A DNA stretch of 64,000 nucleotides, from positions 37,685 to 101,684 of the forward strand of contig DUMZ01000010.1 of NCBI GenBank assembly GCA_012839565.1, given 5' to 3'. The notes under the pieces are model-generated. The model ran no database searches and was not told the origin of the DNA. It was given only the letters and a program-made list of their open reading frames with translations. The position numbers were made by a program, and so were the translations under genes. Positions 55,872 to 64,000 of this stretch are shown here, piece after piece (within the stretch, counting starts at the first letter, position 1; every line of letters starts with the position of its first letter). The DNA comes from Anaerolineaceae bacterium. Lineage in GTDB: Bacteria; Chloroflexota; Anaerolineae; Anaerolineales; Anaerolineaceae.

Positions 55872-58637
55872 CTATTTGTTTTCTCCGTTATCCGGCAAAT
55901 CTATGCGAATAACATTCTTTCCTAAATCTTTTAATACGTCGAAATCGCCAAGTGCCTGGGCTAATTGTAAAGTCCCAAAACTCATTCCTTCTCCAGGTAT
56001 CTCAATATCAATCGCGTTTTTTCTGGTAAAGATTAGATACAAAACACCTTCACCAGGACCGCCTTTATGTAATTGTCCTGTGGAATGTAAGAATCGAGGG
56101 CCAAAGCCCAAGGTTGTGGCAACGTTATATTTGTTAAGCAAACTTGAACGAAGCGCTTGGAACTTTTCTATTTCCTCAGGAAGTCTTGGCAAAAAGGCGT
56201 TTATTGCGATGTATGCGCCTTCTTCTAATCCTTGGGCATACAAATGAATCACATCATCGAGTGAATTGCATCGTTCCAAACCAGCTAAAGCTTCGCCATA
56301 GACTTCAACCTGATTATTGCAAAAAAAAGCTTTTCCTTCGTCAAGCTGGCCTGTTTCTTTATATTTTTCAATGACAGCCTTAGTAACCAGCTTATTACTT
56401 TGCACATCAGGTTGATTGAACGCATTCACTCTCAAATAAGCACATGCAATCGCTGTTGCATATTCCCAACGGTAAAATTCGCGGGCCAAATCATAGGGGT
56501 TTGAAAGTTTAAAGGTCAAGACTGGTAATCCCTTTTGGCGAATTGCATCAATCATTTCAGTTTTACTTCCATCAACTTCAAAGTAGATGAATAGCCTGTC
56601 ATTTGGATAGTCATACGAATGCAATTCAGGTTCGTTTTCGACAGGCAAAATGCCGACGCCATCTTTGCCACTGCTTTCAGCGATGAGCTGTTCAAGCCAG
56701 GGTACAAGGTTAGCAGCAAAACTTTCAGCAATAAATGTCAATTTGTTGCGTCCCGCTTTGGCAGCACTTCCTATCGCCAGGCCTAAAATGGCATTTGGAT
56801 TCGCAGCCAATGCAATTGACTTTTGGCTTAATCGGTCTGAGAACTTAGCTTTGTTTAATAGGTTTTCCAAATCCAAACCGATTAAACTTGCCGGCACCAA
56901 ACCAAATGGTGTGAATGCAGAAAAGCGTCCGCCAACATTTGCAGGAGCGTAAAAAACAGCTCGAAATCCATCTTTCTTTGCTAATTCAACTAACGGTGAA
57001 CCCGGATCAGTAATGGCAACAAATTGTCTGCCAAAATCTTTTGGTGAGATTTTAGCTATTTCGTTTGAAAAGTATTTGTAGGCCGCCATGGTTTCACTGG
57101 TACCACCACTCTTGCTTGCAACAATAAATAGTGTCTTTTCTAAGTTAATCGTTTCACATCGTGCTTTTATCTCAATCGGATTAGTTGTGTCGATAATTTG
57201 TAAACGCAGTCGTTTATCGGTTACCAGATAAGTTTCAAAAGATTGTGCCAAAACTTCTGGCGCTAATGATGAACCACCCATGCCTAAGACAAAGACATCA
57301 GTAAATCCATCTTGAAGAATTTGTTCAAGAAACTGATCGTATTCCTGTACTAAATCATATTGCTTTGCTGGAAGTGACAGCCAGCCTAAACGGTTGCGTA
57401 TTTCTTCATATTGACTTGCATCATCAGTCCATAATGTTGGGTCATTTTCCAAAAGACGTTGGATAAAGTTCTTATCCGTGCTATATTTCACCGCATCTTT
57501 TAAATTTTCAATTATAGGTTTAATCTCTGCAGCAAAAATGCGCCTTTTCTTCTCAATAACATCCAAAAGACTTTCATGTGCTTTTTGGAAAGCCAACACA
57601 CCATCAGCTTCTAATTTATCGGTAACACTTGTAAAATCAATATCCAGATCAATAAGCATGTCCAGCCGTTTAATTGAATTTCCGATATCATAGCTAATTC
57701 GTTGGTCAACCTTGCCGTGGTCCAAAAATGCATGCAATGTCTTGGTTGGAACAGTATTAACCGTGTTGGGCCCAATCAGTTCATCAACATACAGACAATC
57801 TGAATAATTCGGATTCTTTGTACCCGTGGACGCCCACAACGGACGTTGAATTTGTGCACCATGTTTTGCCAATGCCTCAAACCTTGGACTGCTAAAGATC
57901 TGCTTAAACTCCTGATATGCCATACGCGCGTTATCTATGGCAATTTTTCCTTTTAATTCATTCGCCTCAACAGATCCCGATGCTATCTTTTCATCAAGAA
58001 GCTTATCCACAGCAGTATCAATTCTCGAAACAAAGAAACTCGCCACGCTGTGAATGTGACTTACATCCAAACCTTTCTTCAATCGCTCTTCAATACCAAG
58101 CAAGTAGGCTTCCATAACATCTCGGTATCGGTCAATCGAAAAAATGAGCGTAGCATTTACATTTATGCCTTCAGCGATCAAGGCGCGAATGACGGGAATT
58201 CCCGCAAGCGTTGCAGGCACTTTTATCATCACATTGCGACGGTTTATTTGCGCCCAGAGATTTTTACCTTCCTGTATTGACTTTTGGGTATCATCAGCCA
58301 AAGTTGGGTCAATCTCCACACTCACATAACCATCAACTTTTTCAGTATCAGTGTAAACGTCCCTGAAGATATCCGCAGTCATTTGAATATCTTGTTTAAC
58401 CAGTTCAAAGTATATTTGTTGCGTGTCTAAGCCTGCCCAGGCCATGGACTGCAGACATAAATCATAGATATTTCCCGATCCGATAGATTTCTCAAAAATG
58501 CTTGGGTTTGAAGTTACACCATAAACCTTTCCCTGTTGAACGAGTTCAATCATCTTTCCGTTTTCAAGGTCTTCACGGTCAATATTGTCATACCAAATTG
58601 ACTGGCCTAATTGTTTTGTTTTAATTGCATTATTCAT
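55872..58637 (-). CDS. Bifunctional transaldolase / glucose-6-phosphate isomerase
   Basis: A 921-residue fusion. The N-terminal 370 residues or so are transaldolase, with YGVTSNPSIFEKSI and the Schiff-base Lys near residue 140 in NVMIKVPATLAG. The C-terminal 550 or so are phosphoglucose isomerase, with VLGMGGSSLAPEVL, FIVASKSGGTSETMAAYKYF, the catalytic Glu in FSAFTPFGL-flanked NVGGRF, and GPRFLHSTGQLHKGG. One polypeptide thus links the pentose-phosphate pathway to glycolysis. The start MNNAIK is preferred because AAGGG is 8 nt upstream; an ATG two codons earlier overlaps the tkt stop. Such fusions are known in Chloroflexota and some other phyla. Confidence 0.95.
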   Translation of the reverse strand: MNNAIKTKQLGQSIWYDNIDREDLENGKMIELVQQGKVYGVTSNPSIFEKSIGSGNIYDLCLQSMAWAGLDTQQIYFELVKQDIQMTADIFRDVYTDTEKVDGYVSVEIDPTLADDTQKSIQEGKNLWAQINRRNVMIKVPATLAGIPVIRALIAEGINVNATLIFSIDRYRDVMEAYLLGIEERLKKGLDVSHIHSVASFFVSRIDTAVDKLLDEKIASGSVEANELKGKIAIDNARMAYQEFKQIFSSPRFEALAKHGAQIQRPLWASTGTKNPNYSDCLYVDELIGPNTVNTVPTKTLHAFLDHGKVDQRISYDIGNSIKRLDMLIDLDIDFTSVTDKLEADGVLAFQKAHESLLDVIEKKRRIFAAEIKPIIENLKDAVKYSTDKNFIQRLLENDPTLWTDDASQYEEIRNRLGWLSLPAKQYDLVQEYDQFLEQILQDGFTDVFVLGMGGSSLAPEVLAQSFETYLVTDKRLRLQIIDTTNPIEIKARCETINLEKTLFIVASKSGGTSETMAAYKYFSNEIAKISPKDFGRQFVAITDPGSPLVELAKKDGFRAVFYAPANVGGRFSAFTPFGLVPASLIGLDLENLLNKAKFSDRLSQKSIALAANPNAILGLAIGSAAKAGRNKLTFIAESFAANLVPWLEQLIAESSGKDGVGILPVENEPELHSYDYPNDRLFIYFEVDGSKTEMIDAIRQKGLPVLTFKLSNPYDLAREFYRWEYATAIACAYLRVNAFNQPDVQSNKLVTKAVIEKYKETGQLDEGKAFFCNNQVEVYGEALAGLERCNSLDDVIHLYAQGLEEGAYIAINAFLPRLPEEIEKFQALRSSLLNKYNVATTLGFGPRFLHSTGQLHKGGPGEGVLYLIFTRKNAIDIEIPGEGMSFGTLQLAQALGDFDVLKDLGKNVIRIDLPDNGENK

Positions 58638-58642
58638 TTCCA

Positions 58643-60655
58643 TTACCCTTTATTCTTCTTCATCATCTTTTCGATCATACTGATAACATTTTCAACAGTA
58701 AAACCGAATTCTTTGAAAATGATATCGCCTGGAGCACTAAGACCAAACTCGGTTACACCCAAGCTAACACCATATTGTCCAACCCAGCGCTCCCAACCTA
58801 GCGTTTGACCTGCTTCTAATGAGATTCTGTTTTTCACACTGGGTGGCAAAATTTCGTCTTTGTATACCTTGTCCTGAGCTTCAAAAAGCTCCCAACACGG
58901 CATGGAAACAACACGTGTATTCAAACCTTTTTCTTCAAGCGCAGATATGCAATCTAGTGCTAATGTAACTTCAGAGCCGGCAGCAATGATAATTAAATCA
59001 GGCGTGCCATCTTTGCTTTTATAAAGAACATAGGCACCCTTATGTAATCCTTTCGCACTGGCATACTTCTGGCGATCAATTGTTGGTATATTTTGACGCG
59101 ATAAAATTAATGCTGTTGGTCCGTCTGTTTTCTCGATTGCCGCTTTCCAGGCTTCTACAGTTTCGTTTGCATCGGCTGGTCGAATAACATTCAAGTTTGG
59201 CATAAGCCTTAAACTCATAATTGTTTCAACCGGTTGATGGGTCGGTCCATCTTCTCCAACACCGATCGAATCATGTGTTAAAACAAATATGTTTGCAATA
59301 TTTGACAAAGCACTAACTCTTAAGGAGCCACGTAAATAATCTGAAAAGACCAGGAATGTAGCATTAAAAGGTCTTATTCCGCCATGCACAAATAAACCGT
59401 TTCCGATTGCTGCCATAGCAATCTCACGTACACCGTAATGAATATTCCTTCCATCGCGTTGTTCTGGTCCAAATGCGGGATAAGCATCCATCCAGGTGTT
59501 GTTGCTTGGCGCGAGGTCGGCACTTCCCCCCACAACTTCTGGTAAAGCGTCTGCAATTTTCTGAATAGTGTGCCAGGATGCTACTCGTGTTGCTAAACCC
59601 TTTTTATCAGGTTCAAATACTGGTAGATTTTCATCCCAGTTTTCTGGCAATATTCGGGCATTGCGTCTTTCAAATTCTTTCGCCAGGTCAGGATATTTCT
59701 CTTTATAGCATGTATAAAGTTCGTTCCATTCTTTTTGAAGTTCAGCGCCAACTGCTATTTGTTCCCTGAAATGTGCAAGTATCTCATCAGTAATATAAAA
59801 CAATGGCTCGGTAGGAATGCCAGCATTTTCTTTGGCGAGATTCAATTCATCCCAACCTGCCGGTGAGCCATGAATACCTGATGTATCAGCGCGATTAGGT
59901 AAGCCATATCCGATAATTGTTTTACAAATAATCAAAGATGGTCTTGGGTCAAGTTTGGCCGCCTCAATCGCTTTATCGATTGCCTCAACATCATTTCCAT
60001 CTTCAACTGTTTGAACATGCCAGTTATATGCCTCAAAGCGTTTTGCAACATCTTCTGTTAAGGCAATATCTGTTCTGCCTTCAATGGTGATATCGTTTGA
60101 GTCATATAGATAAATTAATTTACCAAGCTTTAAAGTACCAGCTAATGATGCGGCTTCAGAACTTATACCCTCCATCATGTCACCATCGGTTACGATGGCA
60201 TAAGTGTAATGGTTAACAATATCAAAACCAGGTTTATTGAAAGTCGCTGCCAAATGAGCTTCGGCGATTGCCATACCAACACCAGTTGCGAAACCTTGCC
60301 CGAGTGGCCCAGTACTGGTATCTACACCTGGCGTAACACCCCATTCGGGATGTCCCGGTGTAATGGACTGATATTGTCTGAATTGTTTCAAATCGTCAAT
60401 GCTGATATCGTAACCCGTCAAATGCAGGATTGTATACAGTAGCATTGATGCATGTCCACCAGAGAGTACGAATCTGTCACGATTTATCCAGTTTGGATTT
60501 TTGGGGTTATGGTTCATTTGTCTAACATATAACGTGTAAGCCAGGGCAGCAGCGCCCATTGGCATACCTGTATGTCCAGAATTAGCTAATTGAACACCAT
60601 CCGCTGAAAAGAAACGAATTGTATTCAAGGCTTGTTCAATATCAGTCTTATTCAT
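58643..60655 (-). CDS. tkt: Transketolase
   Basis: A 670-residue thiamine-diphosphate enzyme transferring two-carbon ketol units in the pentose-phosphate pathway. The N-terminal [23 protein letters not shown] region, the ThDP-binding motif [20 protein letters not shown] with its NDIT metal ligand segment, and the C-terminal pyrimidine domain ([18 protein letters not shown]) are all present at full length. GGAGG lies 4 nt before the ATG. First gene of the tkt operon; a 16-bp palindrome lies 29 nt upstream in the divergent promoter region. Confidence 0.97.
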   Translation of the reverse strand: MNKTDIEQALNTIRFFSADGVQLANSGHTGMPMGAAALAYTLYVRQMNHNPKNPNWINRDRFVLSGGHASMLLYTILHLTGYDISIDDLKQFRQYQSITPGHPEWGVTPGVDTSTGPLGQGFATGVGMAIAEAHLAATFNKPGFDIVNHYTYAIVTDGDMMEGISSEAASLAGTLKLGKLIYLYDSNDITIEGRTDIALTEDVAKRFEAYNWHVQTVEDGNDVEAIDKAIEAAKLDPRPSLIICKTIIGYGLPNRADTSGIHGSPAGWDELNLAKENAGIPTEPLFYITDEILAHFREQIAVGAELQKEWNELYTCYKEKYPDLAKEFERRNARILPENWDENLPVFEPDKKGLATRVASWHTIQKIADALPEVVGGSADLAPSNNTWMDAYPAFGPEQRDGRNIHYGVREIAMAAIGNGLFVHGGIRPFNATFLVFSDYLRGSLRVSALSNIANIFVLTHDSIGVGEDGPTHQPVETIMSLRLMPNLNVIRPADANETVEAWKAAIEKTDGPTALILSRQNIPTIDRQKYASAKGLHKGAYVLYKSKDGTPDLIIIAAGSEVTLALDCISALEEKGLNTRVVSMPCWELFEAQDKVYKDEILPPSVKNRISLEAGQTLGWERWVGQYGVSLGVTEFGLSAPGDIIFKEFGFTVENVISMIEKMMKKNKG

Positions 60656-60683
60656 GCGACCTCCGATAATTTATAATGCTTGA

Positions 60684-60699
60684 TGGTAAAATTTTACCA
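60684..60699. promoter_or_regulatory. Perfect 16-bp palindrome between divergent tkt and SDR genes
   Basis: TGGTAAAATTTTACCA is its own reverse complement. It lies 28 bp before the tkt ATG and 38 bp before the plus-strand SDR ATG, where it would cover promoter elements of both genes (its centre contains a TAAAAT hexamer). Confidence 0.55.
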
Positions 60700-60737
60700 C
60701 GCGGCAATCTTTAAGCGATGTATGGAGACAATATTCT

Positions 60738-61469
60738 ATGGAAATTAAAGGGAAAAATGCGCTTGTTACTGGTGGCGCTATCCGAATTGGAAAAGCGATT
60801 TCAAGTGAACTGGCTAAACATGGTGTCAACATTGCCCTGCACTATCATTCTTCTATAGATTCTGCCATAGCCTTAAAACCTGAATTAGAATCTGAAGGTA
60901 TTCGTGTCGAACTCTTTCAGCAAGACCTGAGCGAAACAGAGGCTTTACCCGCTTTTTTTTCTCATATTATAGAAACTTTTGGCCAAATAGATATTCTCAT
61001 CAACAATGCTGGTATATACCCAAGAGACAGGCTTAAGAACCTAAAGATTGATACCCTGGAAGCTCTTTTCGGAATAAATCTTTACGCCCCATTGGTTCTC
61101 ATGCGAGAATTTGCCAAACAAATCCCGGAAGATGGACATGGCAAAATTATTAATATCATTGATGCAAAGATTTTTAAACATGACCCTGAAACATTTATGT
61201 ACCGTCTTAGCAAGGTCGCTTTATTGGAAGCCACCAAGCTGGCTGCCATGGAATTAGCACCAAACATTACGGTCAATGCAATCAGCCCGGGTTTGATGAT
61301 GTCACTTGCTGGATATGAACATTTGGATATGCAAGCTGTTGCAGAACGACGTGTACCTCTAAAAATACTAGGCAGTGGTGAAATTGTTGCTCAAAATCTT
61401 ATTCATATTCTGAAACAAGATTTTATGACTGGCAATAACATCATTCTCGATGGCGGGGAATTTATCTAA
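60738..61469 (+). CDS. SDR oxidoreductase, pteridine/dihydromonapterin reductase-like (FolM type)
   Basis: A 243-residue short-chain dehydrogenase. The cofactor motif TGGAIRIGKAI, with Arg where classical SDRs have Gly, is characteristic of pteridine and dihydromonapterin reductases; NNAG and the catalytic YRLSK follow. The C-terminal GNNIILDGGEF is usual for the family. GGAGA lies 9 nt before the ATG. The next genes are folB and folE, so reduction of dihydropterins for folate or a tetrahydropterin cofactor is likely. NADPH preference is expected from the Arg but not shown. Confidence 0.85.
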   Translation: MEIKGKNALVTGGAIRIGKAISSELAKHGVNIALHYHSSIDSAIALKPELESEGIRVELFQQDLSETEALPAFFSHIIETFGQIDILINNAGIYPRDRLKNLKIDTLEALFGINLYAPLVLMREFAKQIPEDGHGKIINIIDAKIFKHDPETFMYRLSKVALLEATKLAAMELAPNITVNAISPGLMMSLAGYEHLDMQAVAERRVPLKILGSGEIVAQNLIHILKQDFMTGNNIILDGGEFI

Positions 61470-61479
61470 GGAGATATTT

Positions 61480-61842
61480 ATGGATATTATACGAATAACG
61501 GATCTTGAAGCAATCGGCTATATTGGCGTTAAAGACGATGAGCGCGCTAATCCGCAGAATCTTTTAATCAGTTTTCACGGTGTGTATGATCTTTCAAAAG
61601 CAATGCAAACAGATAATGTTTCTGACACCATTAATTATTCTACAATAGCCAAAAGAATTAAAGCTATTGTTGCGGAAACTAAATATCGCCTGCTTGAAGC
61701 TTTGGCAAATCATATTATGCGTGAATTATTCCATGAGTTTTCTTTTTCCGAAATCACACTTCGAATAGAAAAACCGCACCGTGTAGCAAATACACGATTG
61801 GTTGGCATAGAAATTACAAGAAAAGCTGAAAATTACAGCTAA
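61480..61842 (+). CDS. folB: Dihydroneopterin aldolase
   Basis: A 120-residue enzyme that cleaves dihydroneopterin to 6-hydroxymethyl-dihydropterin and glycolaldehyde. ITDLEAIGYIGVKDDERANP is the conserved N-terminus with the substrate Glu/Tyr region, NYSTIAKRIKAIV and LLEALANHIM are central motifs, and the catalytic Lys is in LRIEKPHRV. The start MDIIRIT has AAGGAGA 5 nt upstream; a longer frame beginning inside the SDR gene is rejected. It lies 10 nt after the FolM-like gene and converges on folE. Confidence 0.94.
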   Translation: MDIIRITDLEAIGYIGVKDDERANPQNLLISFHGVYDLSKAMQTDNVSDTINYSTIAKRIKAIVAETKYRLLEALANHIMRELFHEFSFSEITLRIEKPHRVANTRLVGIEITRKAENYS

Positions 61843-61863
61843 AGCTTTTTATGGTTTTATTAA

Positions 61864-62442
61864 TTACGAAATTCGTTTCAGAAACTCAAGCCGTGTATCC
61901 AAATGCGTTCTGAAACCACCTAGCATCGCCGAAGTTGTCATTGTTGCATCTTCTTTTCTAACGCCACGCATCATCATACATAAGTGGCTGGCTTCTATAA
62001 CAACGGCCACGCCTAAAGGATGTATCGTTTCTTGAATGAATGTGGCTATTTGTTGCGTCATTCGTTCTTGCACTTGCAACCTACGCGCAAACATATCGAC
62101 AATTCGGGGTATCTTTGAAAGTCCGATGACTTTTCCTTTTGGCAGATAAGCAACATGAGCTTTGCCAAAAAAAGGTAATATGTGATGTTCACACATACTA
62201 TAAAAATTGATATCTTTTACAACAACCATCTGGTCATAGTCAACATTGAACAAGGCATTGTTTATTAAAGCATCGGGATCGGTTGTATATCCGCTAAAAA
62301 TTTCTTCGCTGGCTCTGGCAACGCGTTCTGGCGTTCTTATTAAGCCTTCACGTTGCAAATCTTCACCAATCGACTTGATTAAAACTTTTGTTGCTTCGAT
62401 GATTTCATGGTGCTTATTTTCATGTATCTTTTTATCTGTCAT
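61864..62442 (-). CDS. folE: GTP cyclohydrolase I
   Basis: A 192-residue zinc enzyme that converts GTP to dihydroneopterin triphosphate, the first step of folate synthesis. The opening [22 protein letters not shown], the zinc ligands in [14 protein letters not shown] and the third ligand Cys in [10 protein letters not shown] are present, with [12 protein letters not shown] and TSAMLGGFR. Length is normal. It faces folB across a 21-nt gap without a visible terminator. With folB and the FolM-like gene it forms a small pterin cluster. Confidence 0.96.
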   Translation of the reverse strand: MTDKKIHENKHHEIIEATKVLIKSIGEDLQREGLIRTPERVARASEEIFSGYTTDPDALINNALFNVDYDQMVVVKDINFYSMCEHHILPFFGKAHVAYLPKGKVIGLSKIPRIVDMFARRLQVQERMTQQIATFIQETIHPLGVAVVIEASHLCMMMRGVRKEDATMTTSAMLGGFRTHLDTRLEFLKRIS

Positions 62443-62460
62443 CTTATTTATCTGTTATTG

Positions 62461-62495
62461 AAAAGAATCGAGCAACCCATTGAAAGGGTTGCTCG
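62461..62495 (-). terminator. Terminator of hpf
   Basis: A perfect 10-bp stem (CGAGCAACCC and its complement, 62469-62478 and 62486-62495) followed on the minus strand by ATTCTTTTC. It lies 17 nt past the hpf stop. Confidence 0.78.
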
Positions 62496-62511
62496 CTGGC
62501 AAAACATTAAT

Positions 62512-63075
62512 TTACCCGATTATTGGGTCAATCAAACCGTACGTTCCATCCCGACGACGATACAGGACATTGATTTTGTTGGTATTGGCATTATAGAAAA
62601 CAAAAAAGTCTTCATGCCCCAACAACATCAGTTGCTCCATCGCTTCCAATTCATCCATTGGGGTAAGTACAAAGCTTTTACGTCTTACGATGACAGGTTC
62701 TGGTCTTTCATCGACTTCAACTTCTGCTTCCATTTCCAATGAAGATTTTGCAGCGCCATCGGCACGTCTTCGCCAATGTTTCCCCTTGAACCTTTCAATT
62801 TGTCGGGTCATTTTTTCAACCGTTGCATCTATGGCCGCAAAAATATTGTCAGCGCGTTCTTCCGATCGCAAAATAAAACCTTTTCCGCGAATTGTTACCT
62901 GAGCAATAAATCGTTCATTTGCGTTACGAGCAGTTTTAGCATGACTCAAATCAACGCGACATTCATCGATTTCGCTAAGGAACTTGTCAAGTTTGCCTAT
63001 TTTTTTGTTTGCGTAGTCATGGATTCGATCGGTCAGTTCTAATTCTTTGGTATATAAATCTATTTTCAGTGCCAT
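62512..63075 (-). CDS. hpf: Long-form ribosome hibernation-promoting factor
   Basis: A 187-residue protein. The N-terminal 100 residues or so are the S30AE domain (LYTKELELTDRIHDYANKKI, KTARNANERFIAQVTI) that binds the decoding centre. The C-terminal domain (VRRKSFVLTPMDELEAMEQL, LLGHEDFFVFYNANTNKINV, LYRRRDGTYGLIDP) mediates 100S ribosome dimers in long HPF. The start MALKIDLY is fixed by GGAGG 5 nt upstream; the longer frame runs into comF. A terminator follows. Expected to act in stationary phase or starvation. Confidence 0.95.
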   Translation of the reverse strand: MALKIDLYTKELELTDRIHDYANKKIGKLDKFLSEIDECRVDLSHAKTARNANERFIAQVTIRGKGFILRSEERADNIFAAIDATVEKMTRQIERFKGKHWRRRADGAAKSSLEMEAEVEVDERPEPVIVRRKSFVLTPMDELEAMEQLMLLGHEDFFVFYNANTNKINVLYRRRDGTYGLIDPIIG

Positions 63076-63100
63076 TTGAACCTCCGTATATTTTTCTGTA

Positions 63101-63865
63101 TTATACAACAATGTTTGGTGATTGTTCAATATTCATTTTGATTTTGTAAGATTTCGCCAGCGTCAGAGCGTAGACCTTTCTGGCACCAACCATCATTAAT
63201 TCTGATGCAGCGGATTCTAAAGTAGCGCCTGTGGTAAAGACATCATCTACCAACAGAATAGATTTCCCCTTAGCAATCTTTGGATTTCCACGAAAAGCAT
63301 CCTTGACATTCTCAAGTCGGGCAGCTTTATTCAAGCCAACTTGCGAACTTACCTCTCTCAATCGTACCAGTGCATCAGGTTTATAGACTTTCCCAAGCAA
63401 AGCAGCTAATGGCTTTGCCAAGCGACTAGCCTGATTATAGCCCCGTTCTTCTAACTTTTTTGCACTAAGCGGGACAGGAACGACGATATCAAAATTCCAG
63501 TCGTTTGAAACCACCAATGTTTCTAGATATGAAGCCAGTATTCGGGCGATGCCTATATCATTTTGATATTTTAGACGTAAAATAGCTTGCCTGAGTACGC
63601 CAGTGTAATATCCATAACCCCTATATGCTTCGTATGAATGGTTTTCGTCTCGGCATCTTCCACATATATCAGAACCGGTAACAGACAGCCCACAATATTT
63701 ACATTGACGTCCTACCAAGCGAACAATTTTACTTTCACATTCTTCACAGATAAGTTCGCCTTCAATACCACAGCCGGGACAGGTAGGTGGAAAAACCCAA
63801 TCCATCACTTGCCAAAATCCGTTATGAATGTCATTAATTATTTTTTGTGCCCGAATTTCGTCCAT
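63101..63865 (-). CDS. ComF family phosphoribosyltransferase-like protein
   Basis: A 254-residue protein of the ComF/GntX family. The N-terminal double zinc ribbon has CPGC, CEEC, CKYC and CGRC pairs (about 29-75). The C-terminal phosphoribosyltransferase fold has IVVPVPLSAKKLEERGYNQA and the PRPP-binding loop ILLVDDVFTTGATL. In transformable bacteria ComFC helps handle incoming single-stranded DNA; outside competence the role is unknown and no other com gene is present here. It precedes hpf by 25 nt and may share its transcript. No strong Shine-Dalgarno sequence at this ATG. Confidence 0.9.
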   Translation of the reverse strand: MDEIRAQKIINDIHNGFWQVMDWVFPPTCPGCGIEGELICEECESKIVRLVGRQCKYCGLSVTGSDICGRCRDENHSYEAYRGYGYYTGVLRQAILRLKYQNDIGIARILASYLETLVVSNDWNFDIVVPVPLSAKKLEERGYNQASRLAKPLAALLGKVYKPDALVRLREVSSQVGLNKAARLENVKDAFRGNPKIAKGKSILLVDDVFTTGATLESAASELMMVGARKVYALTLAKSYKIKMNIEQSPNIVV

Positions 63866-63931
63866 AGTTTACTTTTGGGTTATCTGTTCATAAAACAATT
63901 TTATTGCTGGCCAAAACAAAGAAAATATGGT

Positions 63932-63937
63932 TATAAG
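63932..63937 (+). promoter_or_regulatory. -10-like element placed for leaderless transcription
   Basis: TATAAG ends 6 nt before the ATG at 63944, repeating the spacing seen at 4832 and 25666. No Shine-Dalgarno sequence. Weaker than the others because the hexamer is one base off consensus. Confidence 0.4.
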
Positions 63938-63943
63938 CACCTT

Positions 63944-64000
63944 ATGCGTCGTGGCACAAATAATCCGTGGGGGCCATTAGAATATATTCTTCTAATTATT
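63944..64000 (+). CDS. 5' fragment of a gene running off the right edge, probable exported or membrane protein
   Basis: Nineteen codons are visible: MRRGTNNPWGPLEY followed by Ile-Leu-Leu-Ile-Ile. The basic N-terminus and the hydrophobic run at the edge look like the start of a signal peptide or membrane helix. It is divergent from comF. A -10-like hexamer 6 nt upstream suggests leaderless translation. The family cannot be assigned. Confidence 0.45.
   Translation, partial: MRRGTNNPWGPLEYILLII

Overview
The window looks like chromosome of a Chloroflexota bacterium, probably class Anaerolineae. This is inferred from gene content: a fused transaldolase/glucose-6-phosphate isomerase, a GH57 (DUF3536-type) protein beside a very large GH13 protein, a polyphosphate-glucokinase-type ROK kinase, a secreted peptidase ending in a Tyr-x-x-Phe-Leu-Pro-Val tail, and many small proteins of unknown family. 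There is no rRNA gene to confirm it. Base composition is moderately AT-rich, except for a clearly GC-richer block around 21.5-25.3 kb. Almost all of the sequence is coding. I see no CRISPR array, insertion sequence or prophage.

Layout. 0-4.7 kb (minus): ftsZ with two small genes and a TIM-barrel-like protein, a terminator, then an unknown two-gene unit running off the left edge. 4.8-10.6 kb: an SDR/GH57 pair meeting a GH13 gene head-on. 10.8-13.5 kb: a cyclase-like hydrolase, a response-regulator-like protein and pfkA. 13.5-19.5 kb (minus): tig-clpP-HAD-rlmN-ftsY-prfB, a protein quality-control, targeting and translation cluster; prfB carries the classical programmed +1 frameshift. 19.6-21.4 kb: tRNA-Leu(UAG) and a secreted M28 peptidase. 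21.5-25.3 kb: a compact operon of an inactivated-looking RadA/RecA-like protein, a small helical protein and a B-family DNA polymerase with damaged active sites, under a promoter whose spacer is filled by a LexA-type box, with a divergent helical gene. 25.3-30 kb: a tyrosine recombinase and a two-subunit FAD/Fe-S amino-acid dehydrogenase. 30-39.3 kb: a RelA/SpoT homologue, several small proteins, nusB, a large lipoprotein, pckA and murA. 39.3-43.9 kb: trxA, dgkA, tRNA-Gly(CCC), an AT-rich accessory gene, a GNAT-like protein and efp. 44-53.5 kb: ftsH, miaA, yraN, cinA, a deaminase-CYTH fusion, glgA and malQ. 53.5-60.7 kb (minus): tkt-tal/pgi-ruvX-mltG-ppgK. 60.7-64 kb: a folate/pterin cluster (folM-like, folB, folE), hpf, comF and the start of another gene.

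How the genes fit together. The carbohydrate genes (GH57, GH13, glgA, malQ, ppgK, pfkA, tal-pgi, tkt, pckA) outline alpha-glucan storage and turnover linked to glycolysis, the pentose-phosphate pathway and gluconeogenesis. The most notable system is the 21.5-24.8 kb operon. It matches the gene set described for archaeal inactivated PolB2 (PolB2, an inactivated RadA-family ATPase and an uncharacterised protein), but here it sits in a bacterium under an apparent SOS promoter, and the RadA-like protein ends in a possible beta-clamp-binding peptide. I propose a damage-inducible accessory polymerase complex analogous to ImuA-ImuB-DnaE2. A second theme is probable leaderless transcription: several genes have a TATAAT-like hexamer exactly 6 nt before the ATG and no Shine-Dalgarno sequence.
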